30,628 bases of DNA from Ichthyophthirius multifiliis. Taxonomy: Eukaryota > Ciliophora > Oligohymenophorea > Hymenostomatida. Below the pieces are notes generated by a model. That model did not search any database, had not been told where the DNA came from, and worked only from the letters and a program-made list of their open reading frames with translations. This document shows positions 1 to 11,934 of the stretch, one piece after another (the first letter of the stretch is position 1; each line of letters begins with the position of its first letter). Location: positions 1 to 30,628 of the forward strand of contig NW_004086227.1 in the NCBI RefSeq assembly GCF_000220395.1. Direction: 5' to 3'. Position numbers and translations under genes: made by a program.

Positions 1-607
1 ATATTAAGTTACTATTTTTTTTTTTTCTTATTTTAATTTTTTTTTACCTTATTTATTTTTTTATTTTGCCTTTTAATTATTATAATATTTTTTTTAACTT
101 TAAATAAGTTTATATTTTTATTTTTTTTATATAAATCTTTTATTAATTAAAAAAAATAAAAATTAATTCATTAATTATAAATATATAAATTTTATATTTT
201 TAAACTAAAAATCATGAAAATTACAATTTTTTATTCATTATTTTATTTATTATTTTTGATTTTTTAATTATTATTATTTTTATTTTTTAATATATTTTTT
301 TAAATTATATACTTTTATATAATTTAATTTTATTCAATAATATTGTTACTTAAAATGTTAACTTTTTATTTAATTTATAACTTAAAATTATCAATAATAA
401 TAATTTTTAAGTAAATAAATGTATTTAATCTATTAAGTATTTTAAAAAAGCATACATATTTATAAAAAAAGTAATTTTTTTTAGATATGAATTTAAATAA
501 TAATAAAATACAAAGTAAAAATATTTAAAAATATATATTACTTTTTTAGTTAATATAATTTTGATTTGTTAATAAAATATTTATAATAAAAATATTTATT
601 TTTCCCC
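1..607. other. A+T-rich flank downstream of RPL26
   Basis: Nothing but low-complexity A+T sequence is visible. No frame shows a recognisable protein on either strand, and absence of TGA is not informative here because the sequence has so little G. The right part holds the 3' untranslated region of the RPL26 gene, whose stop codon is at 608-610. Confidence 0.6.
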
Positions 608-1205
608 TCAAGCTACTGTATATTTTTATCCTTTTTATTTTGCAATACCAGCAGCTTTTCTTTTTAATAAATCTTCTCTGCATTTATCTAATTTTAATTT
701 TGTTATGATTAATTATGATGCAGATAATGGAATTTAATAAGGAGCACCTTTTTAAATTTAAAATAAATTATATTTTTCTTTATTTTCTTTTATATATTAC
801 CATTTAATTTATTTTTTGATACTTTTTCAACATGAACTGCCCATTTTTTTCTGTATACTTAAGTTACTTTACCTTTGTTTCCTTTAAATTTTCCTATTAA
901 TTTTATTTTTTTATATTTATTAATTTTTGAGTTCATAATTTTCTATTTTTTTTTGTTATATATATTTATTACCTCTAACAATGATAACTTCGTCATCTTT
1001 TCTGATAGGAAGTGATCTTACATTGTATTTTTTTCTTAAATCTCCAGATAAATGTGCAGACATTAATTGTTATCTTAAATGAGAAGGAGAAGCAAAATGT
1101 GCTTTTCTTTATTTTCTTCTTGATGATGTAACTTCTATTTATTATATTTGTTAATAAATAAATTTTGGTTTTTTTTATTGTGTATTTACCGACGTGAGTT
1201 TTCAT
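608..1205 (-). CDS. RPL26: 60S ribosomal protein L26 (uL24)
   Basis: Structural protein of the large ribosomal subunit that binds 23S-like rRNA near the exit tunnel. Four exons on the minus strand: 1205-1190, 1134-973, 893-801 and 747-608, with GT-AG introns of 55, 79 and 53 nt. They sum to 411 nt, giving 136 residues, close to the usual eukaryotic length of about 145. The protein begins [19 protein letters not shown] and continues with the family signature [18 protein letters not shown], then a KOW-motif stretch [18 protein letters not shown] and [20 protein letters not shown]. Internal TAA codons fall at glutamine positions (for example in LRQQL and VTQVYRKKW), and the stop is TGA. The 16-nt first exon is supported by the conserved VTSSRRK junction. 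It lies head to head with NOB1, with 270 bp between start codons. Confidence 0.96.
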
Positions 1206-1475
1206 TTTTATATATTTACTCCTTATTTTATTTTTTCTTATTTTTTAATTTATTTATTATTTTTTTTTTTAACAAAAAAAATAAAAAAATAGCCAATTTT
1301 AATTTTGACTTTTATATTAAATATTTTTTTTACATTTAATAATTTTTTTTTTAATATATCTTTAAAAAAATATTATATAAAATTATTTCCTAAAAAAAAT
1401 ATATATAGAAAGTTAAATTAAAATAAATCAAATTTAAATAATAATTATAAAATAAAAACATAAAAATAAAATTAA
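1206..1475. promoter_or_regulatory. Shared divergent 5' region of RPL26 and NOB1
   Basis: These 270 bp separate the start codons of two divergently transcribed ribosome-synthesis genes, so both promoters must lie here or overlap the genes. It consists of T-rich then A-rich blocks, with the strand asymmetry switching near 1330-1350. I see no named promoter motif; the assignment rests on position only. Confidence 0.5.
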
Positions 1476-3088
1476 ATGTGGGACTAAGATTTAGCATAAT
1501 TTTAAGACAATTAAAACGAAGGGAATCTAAATGTAAGAAAAAAGCATAATTAAATAAAATTAATAAAAATAAAATAAAAGGAAATTAGGTTCTAAAAGAA
1601 AAAAATAGTAATTGATACAAATGCGTTTATAAAATGTTTAGATTTATAAAAAATGAGTTTAACATATGATTTATATACAACTTCTGAAGTAATATTTGAA
1701 ATAAAAGATAAAAAAGCAAGAGAAAAATATTAAGCTTTATGTTTAAATATATAAATAAAAGAACCTTCAAACACTGCAAAAGCTCAAATATAAAAGTTCT
1801 CCGTTTTGACAGGAGATAATGCTTCTTTAAGTAATGCTGATATTGATTTATTAGCTTTATGTTATACTTTTTCAGAGGAAAATAATACTTCTAATCTACT
1901 TAGAAAATAACCTCTTGAAGCATAAGAAGCTTACCCAAAATAAAAAGAAGGAGATGCATAAAAGCCAGAAGAAGAAGAAGAAGAAGAAGAAGAAGAAAAA
2001 GAAGAAGAAGAAAAAGAAAAAGAAGAAAAATAGAACTAAGATGAAGATGATGAATGGACAACAGTAAAATAAAAATAAGTAAAAGATAAAAAAATACAAA
2101 ATAATAGAAGTGAATTTGGTATAGGATGGAATTATGTTATTAAAACAAATAAAAAAAATGAGATAAAATAAGTTGAAAATATTCAAAAATAATCAAATTA
2201 AAATAATATAAAAGAAAATGATTAAAATAATTAAAACAATATAAATAACAATGATATTAATTTAAATAATTAAAATGAAAAAAACCAAAATTAAATGAAT
2301 TTAAAAGAAAACATTTAAAATTAAGATGAAATTGAAAGCGATTCATCTGAAGATGATTGTGAAGGTTGGATTAATAATGAAAATTTACATTTATATAAAG
2401 AATAAGGGCATGAAAAAGCCAGTAGTGAAGAAAATTAATTTGGTTTTTCTTTAATGACTGTTGATTATTCTATGCAAGTAATTTTATTGTTTTTTTTTTT
2501 TAAGTATTTTTAAAATAAATAAAATAGAATGTAGCATTATAAATGGGTATACCTTTAATCTCTATAGATGGAATGTTAATTAGAAAAGCAAGAAAATTTG
2601 TTCTTGAATGTTTTGCTTGTTATGAAATTATAAAAGACACAAAGAAATAATTCTGTCCAAAATGTTAAAATCATACTCTTTTGAAAGTTTCTTGTAGTAT
2701 AAATGCAGATGGAACTATAAAACTATATAGAAAAAAGAATTTCTAATTATGCAAAAAAGGATTTATTGTATTTTTTTATTTTTTTTGTTAGTTTTTTATA
2801 TAAATAAATATATAGTATTCTATACCTAACCCTAAAACTGGAAGAAATGCTCATAATATAGTTTTGAGAGAAGATGAACTTTTATAAGGAAGCAAACTTA
2901 TTAAAGTTAAAATAGCAAATAAAATATAAGATAAAGAATATAAGAAAAATATGGCCGATTTTGAGAATGGATTTGGATTTGGAGAAATCAGAAGTAATAA
3001 AATAAGCACTCGTGATATTTAATTTGGTTATGGTAAAATAAATGCTAATAATCCTAATTAGTTTAGAAGATATAAAAATAAAAATTGA
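1476..3088 (+). CDS. NOB1: NOB1, 20S pre-rRNA D-site endonuclease
   Basis: Endonuclease that makes the final cut producing the 3' end of 18S rRNA in cytoplasmic pre-40S particles. The PIN domain begins near residue 45 (IVIDTNAFIKCLDL, with the catalytic first Asp) and is interrupted by a long acidic, Gln/Asn-rich insert, as in other NOB1 proteins. It resumes at FSLMTVDYSMQNVALQMG and ISIDGMLIRKARKFVLECF. A zinc-ribbon pair follows (CFAC and CPKC), then YSIPNPKTGRNAHN, matching the family's YSLPTPKGGKYAIN. Introns at 2478-2527 and 2768-2815 are clear. A third, 1533-1580 (48 nt, GTAAG to AAAAG), is probable but reads through in frame, so the protein is 488 residues if it is removed and 504 if it is kept. 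Internal TAA/TAG are glutamine; the stop is TGA at 3086-3088. This is longer than the human protein (412), mainly because of the insert. Confidence 0.93.
1968..2030 (+). repeat. GAA/AAA trinucleotide tract encoding poly-Glu/Lys in NOB1
   Basis: A run of GAA codons broken by AAA codons encodes an almost pure Glu/Lys block inside the PIN insert of NOB1. It is in frame and exonic. Its reverse complement gives a long phenylalanine-rich open frame on the minus strand, which is a shadow. Confidence 0.85.
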
Positions 3089-4353
3089 TTTTATTATATT
3101 TTTTTTTAGAATTATTTATTGTTTTAAATTAGTAAAAAAAATTATTATTTAGATTATATTATATTTTAAATAAATGCTTTTTTTATTAAAAAAAACTTTC
3201 CAAAAATATATGTTATATGGGGGGAATAAGAATAATTTTATAATATATATTATTTATTAATGATGTTATTTTTTATTTTTAATATAATTTTTTTTTTAAA
3301 AACTCTATCAAAAAAAATAAAAATAACCTTTATCCATTTTTTTTTATTTTTTTGTGATTGTGCTTTTAAATAAAAATTAATAAAAAAATAACAATATGAA
3401 CAAATAATAATTTAAAAGAATTTAATTTGTTAATAAATCTAAATTGTTTTCTTAGTTTTATGAAGATTGATGTATTTTTTAAAACTAAATAATTTAATAA
3501 GTTTATTAAATTTTAATTGAATTACATACACATTTTGTGTTGCTAAAAGAATTAATTGTAAAACATAAATGCTCAAAATAAATAAATTTAAAAATTTTAA
3601 TATTGAAGCAATTATTGAGAAACTCATTTAAGATTCTATTAATATTTTAAAAAAATGCAATTTAATAATTGTATTTTATTTATTTTTTTTTGAAAATAAA
3701 TAAATATATATATATATTAAATTTGTTTTTAGTAGTTTATAAGTATATAGTGAGTTTCTAATTATTGCTTAATTAAAATTTAATCTTCTTATATACATTA
3801 GTTTAATTTTTATTATTATGATATAATTTTAGTAATATTCTTTTTCTATTATTTTGTTACTTCATTTATATTTAAATAAATTATGATTATATTTATTTTA
3901 ATAATATTATCTCCTTTAATTTCTTTTTCGTTTAAATTTCTACTCAACTTTCTATTAAAAATCATTTTTTTAATTCAATAATATTTCATGAAAATATGAA
4001 TTACAATTATCTTTAATTGTAAATATTTGATTATTAAATTGTTTGTTTTATTTAGTCTAATATATTTATAGAATTTTTTTTGATTATAATTAATTATTTT
4101 TTATTAAGTTCCAGTTTTTAGTGAAAATATTATTTATTTTTTTAGTCTTTTGTAAATTTTAAATATTAATATTTATATAATAAAAGTAAGTTTATTATTA
4201 AACTAATAATATGTATGATGTATTTTTTTTAATTATAATAAATAATTAAATATGTTTTTTTTTTCAAATAAATAAAAAATATAAACATTTTTTTTTTTAA
4301 AAAAAAAAAATTTAAATTTTAATAATAAATAAAAAAATAACTAAATTATATTT
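3089..4353. other. Gene-poor interval between NOB1 and the surface-protein gene
   Basis: About 1.26 kb of A+T-rich sequence holding the NOB1 3' end and the upstream region of the large plus-strand gene. A hydrophobic minus-strand open frame starts at 3627 (MSFSIIASILKFLNLFILS) and remains open well past 3439 under the ciliate code. It has no recognisable homology and no intron evidence, so I do not call it a gene. A similar short stretch occurs in opposite orientation near 3749-3790. Confidence 0.5.
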
Positions 4354-7300
4354 ATGAAATATTTATATTTTTTTTATCTTTTAATTTTTTAAACCTAATA
4401 AGGTTTTATTAAAAACTATGGTTTGACATTAGATTATTCTAATATTGGCTATACATAATTGTATCAATTTAAATTTTAAGTAGAAACAAGTTTATAAGGG
4501 GATTTTGGAATTAGAATAAATTTCCCCCATCCAATTCATAATCCAAATATAGAAAATTTATAAAATTAAATATAATATATATAAATACAATATATCGATT
4601 AGGCTAATTAATTGATAACAGTAATTATTATTTTATATAAAAAATTAAGAATTATTTAATAATTATTTTCATTTTTTTTTTTTATCTTTTTTTTAAAAAA
4701 AAAAAAAAAACACAACAACATTTTATTTTTTAATAAAAAGGAAAAAGCTTTAAAATTTAGATATTAAACTATAGGAAAATATTATATATAGTTTCAATAT
4801 TAATTTGAATTAGATAAAAAAAATATATATACCCTTATAATAAAAACACATCCTTTAGGCAAAGACCTTCAATAAGAATTATTAACTTAAAGTTCTGTTA
4901 TAAAAATCGAAACGATAAGTGATTATAATTAAAACAATTCTATAATATATGACAAAAATAACTCTTTTGCAACTTTAATGTATTTTATATAATAAATATA
5001 TTATTAAATAATAATACAGATATACAGAATCTCCTACAGGTGATTTATTATTATTTGTAGATGCTACAAAATCAGAATATGCATTTCGACCAGACGCTTA
5101 ATACCCTATATTTTTCGATTTTATAATCAAGAAAAATTATTATGGATAAATAAAGTTTGAAGTTGAATTTATACAAGATGATGGATTTGAGTTTTAGGCA
5201 AATTCTTGCAATTCTGTATAGAAAGGAGAAATAAAAGCGTTAGAACCATCAACATATACATGTGAAAGTTAAAATAAGAAAATAACATTTCTTTATTTGG
5301 ACAATTAAATATAAAAAGATTTCGCTTTTTCAATATCAACTATAGCTAAAAATGCTAAAAATGTTGTTAATGATATAGGTTTTATAGCAAGAAGTGTGTT
5401 AGCGCATGCATCGCATATTATTGATGAAGTAAAAATATAAAGTCTTTATTCTTTAGATTAGTTATATTTTAGTGATAAATCAATTTAAATATCTTTCGGA
5501 ATTCCTTCTGATTCTTCTCTTTCACCAAATTTTCCTTTAGGAATTATGAGAGGTTCCTCTCCTGAAAAGGAAGCTATGTCAGTTTACAATAATATAAAGT
5601 TGGAATTCTAATCAGTTTATGATACACCGGAAAATAAAGAACTTCTTTTGGAAATCTAAGTACCTTCTAATTTAGGAAATGATTATGATTCATATGTTTT
5701 ATTAAGCTCTATAAGTGAGAATTTAGAAGGATTTGATAAAAAGTAAGTAAAATGTAGTGTTTTGAACAATTTTAAATAAACAAAAAATAGAGTTATTAGA
5801 TGTTAAAATATTGGAAAATTATCACATTAATAAGTTTATTTTGTTAGTTTTAAATTTTTTATTTCTTATGATAAATATTAATCTAATTTACCTTAAAATT
5901 TTAGCACTATTACAATATTTTCGATTAACAGTAGAGGATAATAAGAGCTCATCCCTCTTTTTGTACCCACTACAATAGCTGATATAGAAATAAGAACATA
6001 TAATAATGATAATTGGATCTTTGTTAACCTTTATTAAACTGGAGTTTCGTCATATCCATATAGTTAAAGTTCTTCCCAATTTGAAAGGCCCTATTTGGAA
6101 AACGGAAGATTAGGTATTGTAAAATCGAATGCTTAATAAGCTCTAATTTTTAGTTTAGATATTCCAAATGAATAGTTAACAAGTATAGATATGTCTTTAA
6201 GTCAAAGTGCTAATGCAGGAGTTTATATTGTTTGTAATCCTTTAATTAAGTTCGAATAAAATTACGAATTACATAGTTTTTCGTTATTAGATGATGATAT
6301 GTTTGTAGAAGTTAATTCTTAGAATAATAAATTTACTTTAGTTAAAGTAGGGGCTAATACAACTGATGCTTTAAAAAAACTCTTTTTTAGAAACGAGTTT
6401 TCGATATCTCCTGTAAATATTAATTTTCATAGTTCTTTGTATGTTAGTGATAGAAGTTTGGATTTCTATATTATTAGTTATGATAAAATTAATTCCAATT
6501 TACCTCTTTAGATTGGATAAATGCTTGTTAATGCATACACTATTGATTTATTGGATGTTTCTAGTAGAGATGCTTATAATATTTCTATTATTAATTATTA
6601 TAAGGGTTTAGAATTCGGTAATAGCCCAGAAATAGTCCCTGCTTTTCTAAGAATTACTATGTAAGTTCCTAGCACATAAAGCAATGCTTTTGCAATTTTT
6701 TTTGATGGATCTTTCTTTATTAATGATATAAATGATGAATAAGGTATATATTATTTTTTTATTTTGTTTAAAAATAAATAAATATATAAGTTGAATAAAG
6801 TAATTTTAATATTGAATGTTTTTCCAAAAATGCAAAAAACAGTAATATTTTTGGATTTAAAGGCTTTAGAATGCCTTAAAATTAAGGTAAATTTTCGAAT
6901 GGTTTAATCTATTTAAATATGAATTAAATACTAATATAAGATGAAAGTAAAATAATTTTGTTTGTTTGTTTTAACAAAAAATAAAAATAAAGATAATCAA
7001 ATCGATGTAATAATTCCAATAAAATTAGAAAGAAATTCATAAGAAATTCATGTATATGTAAGTAGTTTGATCACAAGTTCATATTTTACAAATAAATAGT
7101 AATATTATGAAATACAATAAATTTATAGATTAACTTCTTCTTCTAATAATATAATTGAAACTCCTCCTATATAAAGACGCCTTTATTTTTAGGAAAATCG
7201 CTCATTTTAATTAAATACATTTTTAAATTAAGGTTATAACTATAATTAAATTGTAACTATTAATGATTTTTCTATCTCTACTACAGGCTTTAAAGTAGGC

Positions 7301-8090
7301 GAAAAAGCAGAAAATGTATAAATAAATGTAAAATTTTCCCAAAGCTAACCTAATTCAATTGATTCTAATAATCAATCTACAAAACTAACAGGCGCAGCCT
7401 TTACTATGATAACAAATTGGGAATTTTTTAACTCAGGAAGTGCAACTAAATGCAATTTTAATGGCGAAACTTGTTCGTTTTTTACTTTCTCTTCTAATAA
7501 GTATGTCCTTATATGTCCATATAGATCTGAAGACAGTAAATTAGTAGTTTTATGTAATAACTTTATTTTACCTAAATAATAAATAGTTGATAAAAGCAAT
7601 ACTTTTTTCACTTTTTCTAATTCTAGAGGGTATTTAAGATTGTTTAATTAAATTAGAATAAATATTTAAAATCCTAATGATCTAATAATTTAAAAACAAG
7701 ATTAAATTTAAGATACTTTGGTTAGTTTATCTAAAGATAATATGCTTAGATTTGAAATTAAAAGCCCAATTTAATTTAATAAAGATATGTTTATTAGAAT
7801 TTCTTTCAGTAAATTATTATTTTCTCCTGGTCAAAATTGTATTTTTTTAGTTTTTGATGATAATTTAAATTAATTTGAATACGGATGCATTGTTTTGGCT
7901 AATAGTGATTAATTATCTATAGATTTTAAATTAGGAAATTGTAGTATTTGCTCTTTTTCATTTTATTAAATATTGTTTTATGGAAACGATATCATAGATT
8001 TAAGCTCAGAAATTAATTTATAAACTAGATTTACTTTATTATAATGTTATAATTTATAAGCAGTCTGTAATTAAGATTATAATATTGCAG

Positions 8091-8141
<51 letters not shown>

Positions 8142-11100
8142 TATATGTATTTATATATATATTTTTTTTAAGTATTCTAAAGATTAACTTTTACTAAGAT
8201 TTTCAATGATTTAAACTTAGAATAAATTATTTATTTATGAAAAAAATGTTTTATTTGAGGATTTTTTATTTTCTGGTAAATAGTTGCTAGTGAAAGATTC
8301 ATTTGCGAATTTATATTTAAATTTTGGCTTCTTTGAAGATAAAATATAAAAAATGCTTTATAATGCAAATATATTTAACTAAATAATTATTGATTTAGGG
8401 ACTATTGGTATTTTAAATGAATAACTGAATTAAAATATAGGATAAATGTGTTAAATATTAGATAAAGATAAAAATATTAATTTCTATTTTTCAAAAATAG
8501 AATATAAAAATAATAAAATATATCTAAATGTAAAAAAAGAATTCGAGTAATAAAAAGACCATAATTAATTTTTCCTTAAATGTTCACACATTATCATTCC
8601 TTCAAAAACTATTATTATTCCTATTAGTGTTTCTGTTTAGTATTTATCAAATAATTAACTTATTGATTAATTTAATAATTATGTTTTCCCGAAATTCGAA
8701 AACTCAAAAAATATGGTCTAAGGATTTCCTTTTATTTCTTAAGTTTTGGCTAATTCAGAAGGCTCCTTATCTGAAATCGAAATTGTTTTAAAAACTTAAA
8801 ATTAAAGTAAATTCTCTATATATTATTTTTATTTATTATTTTAAATAATAGAACTATTAAATTTCAATTCTTAAATTTTTATTATTTTTCCTTTCAATTT
8901 TTACGAAGAACCTTTTTTTAATTATAAAATTATTTGTAAATTAAATAATTTACTTGTAGATTGTTTCTAATAAGGTTATTATTCTATTAGAATAACAGGA
9001 ATATATACTTTAACTTCAAATTAATTCACTATTTAGTTAAAAAATATAAAACTCACAAGTCAAAACGATTCTTCTCGCTTATTTTTAAAAGTTATTTTTG
9101 ATAAAGATCATCAAAGTAATTATGAATAGGGATATACCCAACTAGTTTCTTAAAGTAAAATAAAAGTAGAACCCTTAGTTATAAGTTCATTTGATATTTC
9201 TAGCCAAATAATAGCCTAAAAAGCCACATACAATTTTATAATGAGCATAAAACAGTCATAAATAAAAAGTTCATCTTTTTTTAAATAAACATGCCTAATT
9301 AATGGCCTATATATAATGTATTTTTAAAATTTTATAATATATAAAATAAAAAAACTAAAAATAATAGGGAGATGCTCCAAGTTAATGTACAATTAAAAAT
9401 TTAGAATTAAATATAGTATTAGGATAATTGTGCAAAATTGAAGAAAATTAAATTAAGGCAGTTCTATTTGCAAACGAGGAATAAATTCTTGGTTTAAAAT
9501 AATCTAATGCCTTTTATAATTATTTATTGGAAATTTCTTTTATCTATAATCCTGAAATCTGGAATTCAGACACTATGAATTTAATTAAGCCATCTATAAG
9601 CTTAATTGATTAAAACTAAGGAAATACTATTTATTTTGGTGATTAATAGCTATTTAATTAGAAAGTTTTGAACTTCTCATTTGATAAAACAAAATATTAT
9701 TTTGCCTGGTTTAATCCTGTATCTGGTAAATAAATTGATTAAATAGACGCTTTTAATGGTGTATTTGCTACTAATGTCATTTTAAAAGCTTTAGATATTA
9801 ATAATAATTCATAAGCAATTGAATTTAGAGGTCCTTTTGAAGTTCAACTAACTTTTTAGAGTAAAAAAAAGTTCAGAACTTATCCTGAAAGCATAAATAA
9901 TTAAATTGGTGAAAATTCTGTTTAATTTTTAATTGGAGCAGTTGAAAATTTACAAGAAGGGGAATATTTAGCTTATTTTGAAAAAACAAATGATTTGTAT
10001 TAAATTTTTGCTGAAATTCCTTCTTTAAGTATTTTTATTTATTTATACAAAATTATTTAAATAATTAGACAAAAAAAAAAAAAAATACATATAGGAGTTA
10101 ATGTAAAAGTTTAAATATATGAAATTCAATTTTAAAATTTTGTGTAAAATATTCCATGTAACAGTATATCTCCTCCTTTTGTAATTGATTTAAGTTAAAT
10201 GTTACCAATGTAAGGAATTTCTATTATTGTTGATGGACCTTAAGACATAGAAATAGTGAAAGGGAAAAAAATGATAATAACAAAAGAAAATGCTGAAGAT
10301 TACTTTTAAATAAAAATAAATAGTTGTTCTAGTAAATTTGAACTTTCATTTACTATTTTTGGTTTTAGCTCAGCTTTTTACTCAATTATTAATAAATAAG
10401 CAGTCTAAAGTCAATAAATATCAAGAAATTAACCTTCCTTTCATATTGAATATAAAGAAAGTTCCTAATTATTAATAACTTCATAATAAATTTTTTTCTC
10501 TTGTACAAGTTCTGGAATTTCTTATTATAGAATTTCTTTAAAAGATAAAGCAATTGCAGATTAAAAACTTATTAAATAAAAAAGTTTATAAAAATATAAA
10601 GTAGTTTATTTTTTTATTTTATTTTTCTATTCAATTTAATACATTTTATATAGATTTTTAAATAATAATATATTTTGGAAGAACAATATGGTTATCATTT
10701 TAAAGATGGAGGTAATTAAGGTATTATTTTCGATCAACTTTTGGCCAATTAAAAGTATAAAATTGAAGGGTTTTGTGAGTCTTTGTCTAATGTTGCAAGT
10801 TCTTTATTAACTATAGAATTATTAATAAAAGAAAATGGGGCTTAATTAAATAAATTTGATATTCTTTTTGATAATAAGTTAAGTTTAGCTCAAAAAAGAA
10901 AGATCTGTTGTATTTTGAATCAATATTTAGTAATACCAATGTCATAAATATATTTAAGAGAAGGAATTAATTGTAATAAAAATAATATAAGAACAAAATA
11001 TTTAGAACCTATAAGTAAAAAAAAGGAAAACTTAAATAAAATAACAGTTTATATATAACCACTTTTTTAAATAGAAAATTATATACAAAGAATCAATATT

Positions 11101-11307
11101 ATTAAAAACTCACTTATATAAAAAAGCACTATAGAAAAATTATTTATAGATTATATAAATGATATATCTTCAGTTAAAAGTATATCCGATTTAACTCCAG
11201 TATTCCCTTAAAATGCGGAATTTGATTTCACTAATCCTGAGGTTATTACACCAGAAATATAAAGTGTTAAAATTTCAAATTTAAAATTAAAATAAGATGG
11301 GTTATTA

Positions 11308-11356
<49 letters not shown>

Positions 11357-11778
11357 TTTATTCTAATTTATTTTCTTATTTTTATTTAGATATATTTTTA
11401 TAGCATTAGAAGAATTTTCGTAATAATCATTAAAACCTTAAGCATATTAATTAAGAAACGGAGTTAATTATTTAGGTAATTTTTAATTTATAAATTTATT
11501 TATTTTATAAAGGAACTGTTTATTAGAATGGAATGTAAATTGCTTATTAAAACGAAAATGAATATGAAAACTCGGTATTTTAATTTGACAATCTAAAAAA
11601 TAACACTTCTTATATTATTTATTTTGTTGGAAGTAGTGAGAATGCAGATGATAAATCAAAATATACTGATGTATATACAAGATAATTTAAAACAAAATAA
11701 TTTAAATCTGCTAATAATTTCGATATACTTAAATATAAAAAAATTATATTTGTTATCATATTTATTTCATTTTTATGA
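4354..11778 (+). CDS. Very large secreted or surface-anchored protein of unknown function
   Basis: Not recognised by name. Twelve exons: 4354-4620, 4741-4979, 5020-6743, 6791-6946, 6993-8089, 8173-8806, 8852-9317, 9382-10028, 10095-10600, 10654-11300, 11390-11475 and 11513-11778, summing to 6735 nt (2244 residues). The start gives a signal-peptide-like N terminus (MKYLYFFYLLIFQTQQG). The body is a long series of beta-rich, Ser/Asn/Gln-rich segments with scattered paired cysteines and no other membrane span. Near the C terminus a segment from GYIFIALEEF to NNTSYIIYFVGSSEN looks like a fibronectin-III-type beta sandwich. The protein ends in KKIIFVIIFISFL right before TGA, behind a small-residue stretch (SANN), as expected for a GPI-anchor signal or a tail anchor. 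The acceptor of the intron starting at 9318 is uncertain: 9381 keeps the frame, while 9367 looks better but breaks it. Confidence 0.85.
8094..8134. repeat. (TA)n microsatellite in an intron of the large surface-protein gene
   Basis: An uninterrupted TA dinucleotide run lying within the intron 8090-8172. The flanking exons join in frame (CNQDYNIA then YSKDQLLLRF). Confidence 0.9.
11310..11356. repeat. (TTA)n microsatellite in an intron of the large surface-protein gene
   Basis: A TTA/TAT trinucleotide run inside intron 11301-11389, which starts at GTTATT and ends TTTAG. Read in the exon frame it would encode poly-tyrosine. Splicing it out restores the frame used downstream, so it is intronic. 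Confidence 0.85.
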
Positions 11779-11831
11779 TTTATATATATATTGTTTATTT
11801 ATTATATATATATACTAAAATATTTAAATTT

Positions 11832-11837
<6 letters not shown>

Positions 11838-11880
<43 letters not shown>
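11838..11880. repeat. (TA)n microsatellite between two convergent genes
   Basis: A TA run in the 156-bp space between the TGA of the surface-protein gene (11776-11778) and the TGA of the TMCO1 gene on the other strand (11935-11937). It must contain or adjoin both transcript ends. Confidence 0.85.
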
Positions 11881-11884
<4 letters not shown>

Positions 11885-11934
11885 TATATATATATTTTTT
11901 ATTTAATATATATTAAAAAAATTAAATATATTTT

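Noticed and set aside
1896-2186. Minus-strand open frame with a long poly-phenylalanine run
   Set aside because: It is the reverse complement of the Glu/Lys codon tract in the NOB1 insert; NOB1 homology on the plus strand is decisive.
2822-2836. CCTAACCCTAAA as telomere-like repeat
   Set aside because: It is coding for the NOB1 stretch IPNPKTG and is not tandem; ciliate telomeres of this group are C4A2/T2G4.
3439-3627. Hydrophobic minus-strand small ORF as a gene
   Set aside because: Composition is that of A+T-rich noise, there is no homology, and the frame stays open far beyond simply because TGA is rare.
7372-7611. Minus-strand open frame of about 79 codons
   Set aside because: It lies antisense within a long exon of the large surface-protein gene, whose frame is continuous and phase-consistent there.
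11624-11818. Plus-strand small ORF at the end of the surface-protein gene
   Set aside because: It is an out-of-frame reading of the last exon followed by a TA repeat; the in-frame reading gives YIIYFVGSSEN and ends in TGA at 11776.
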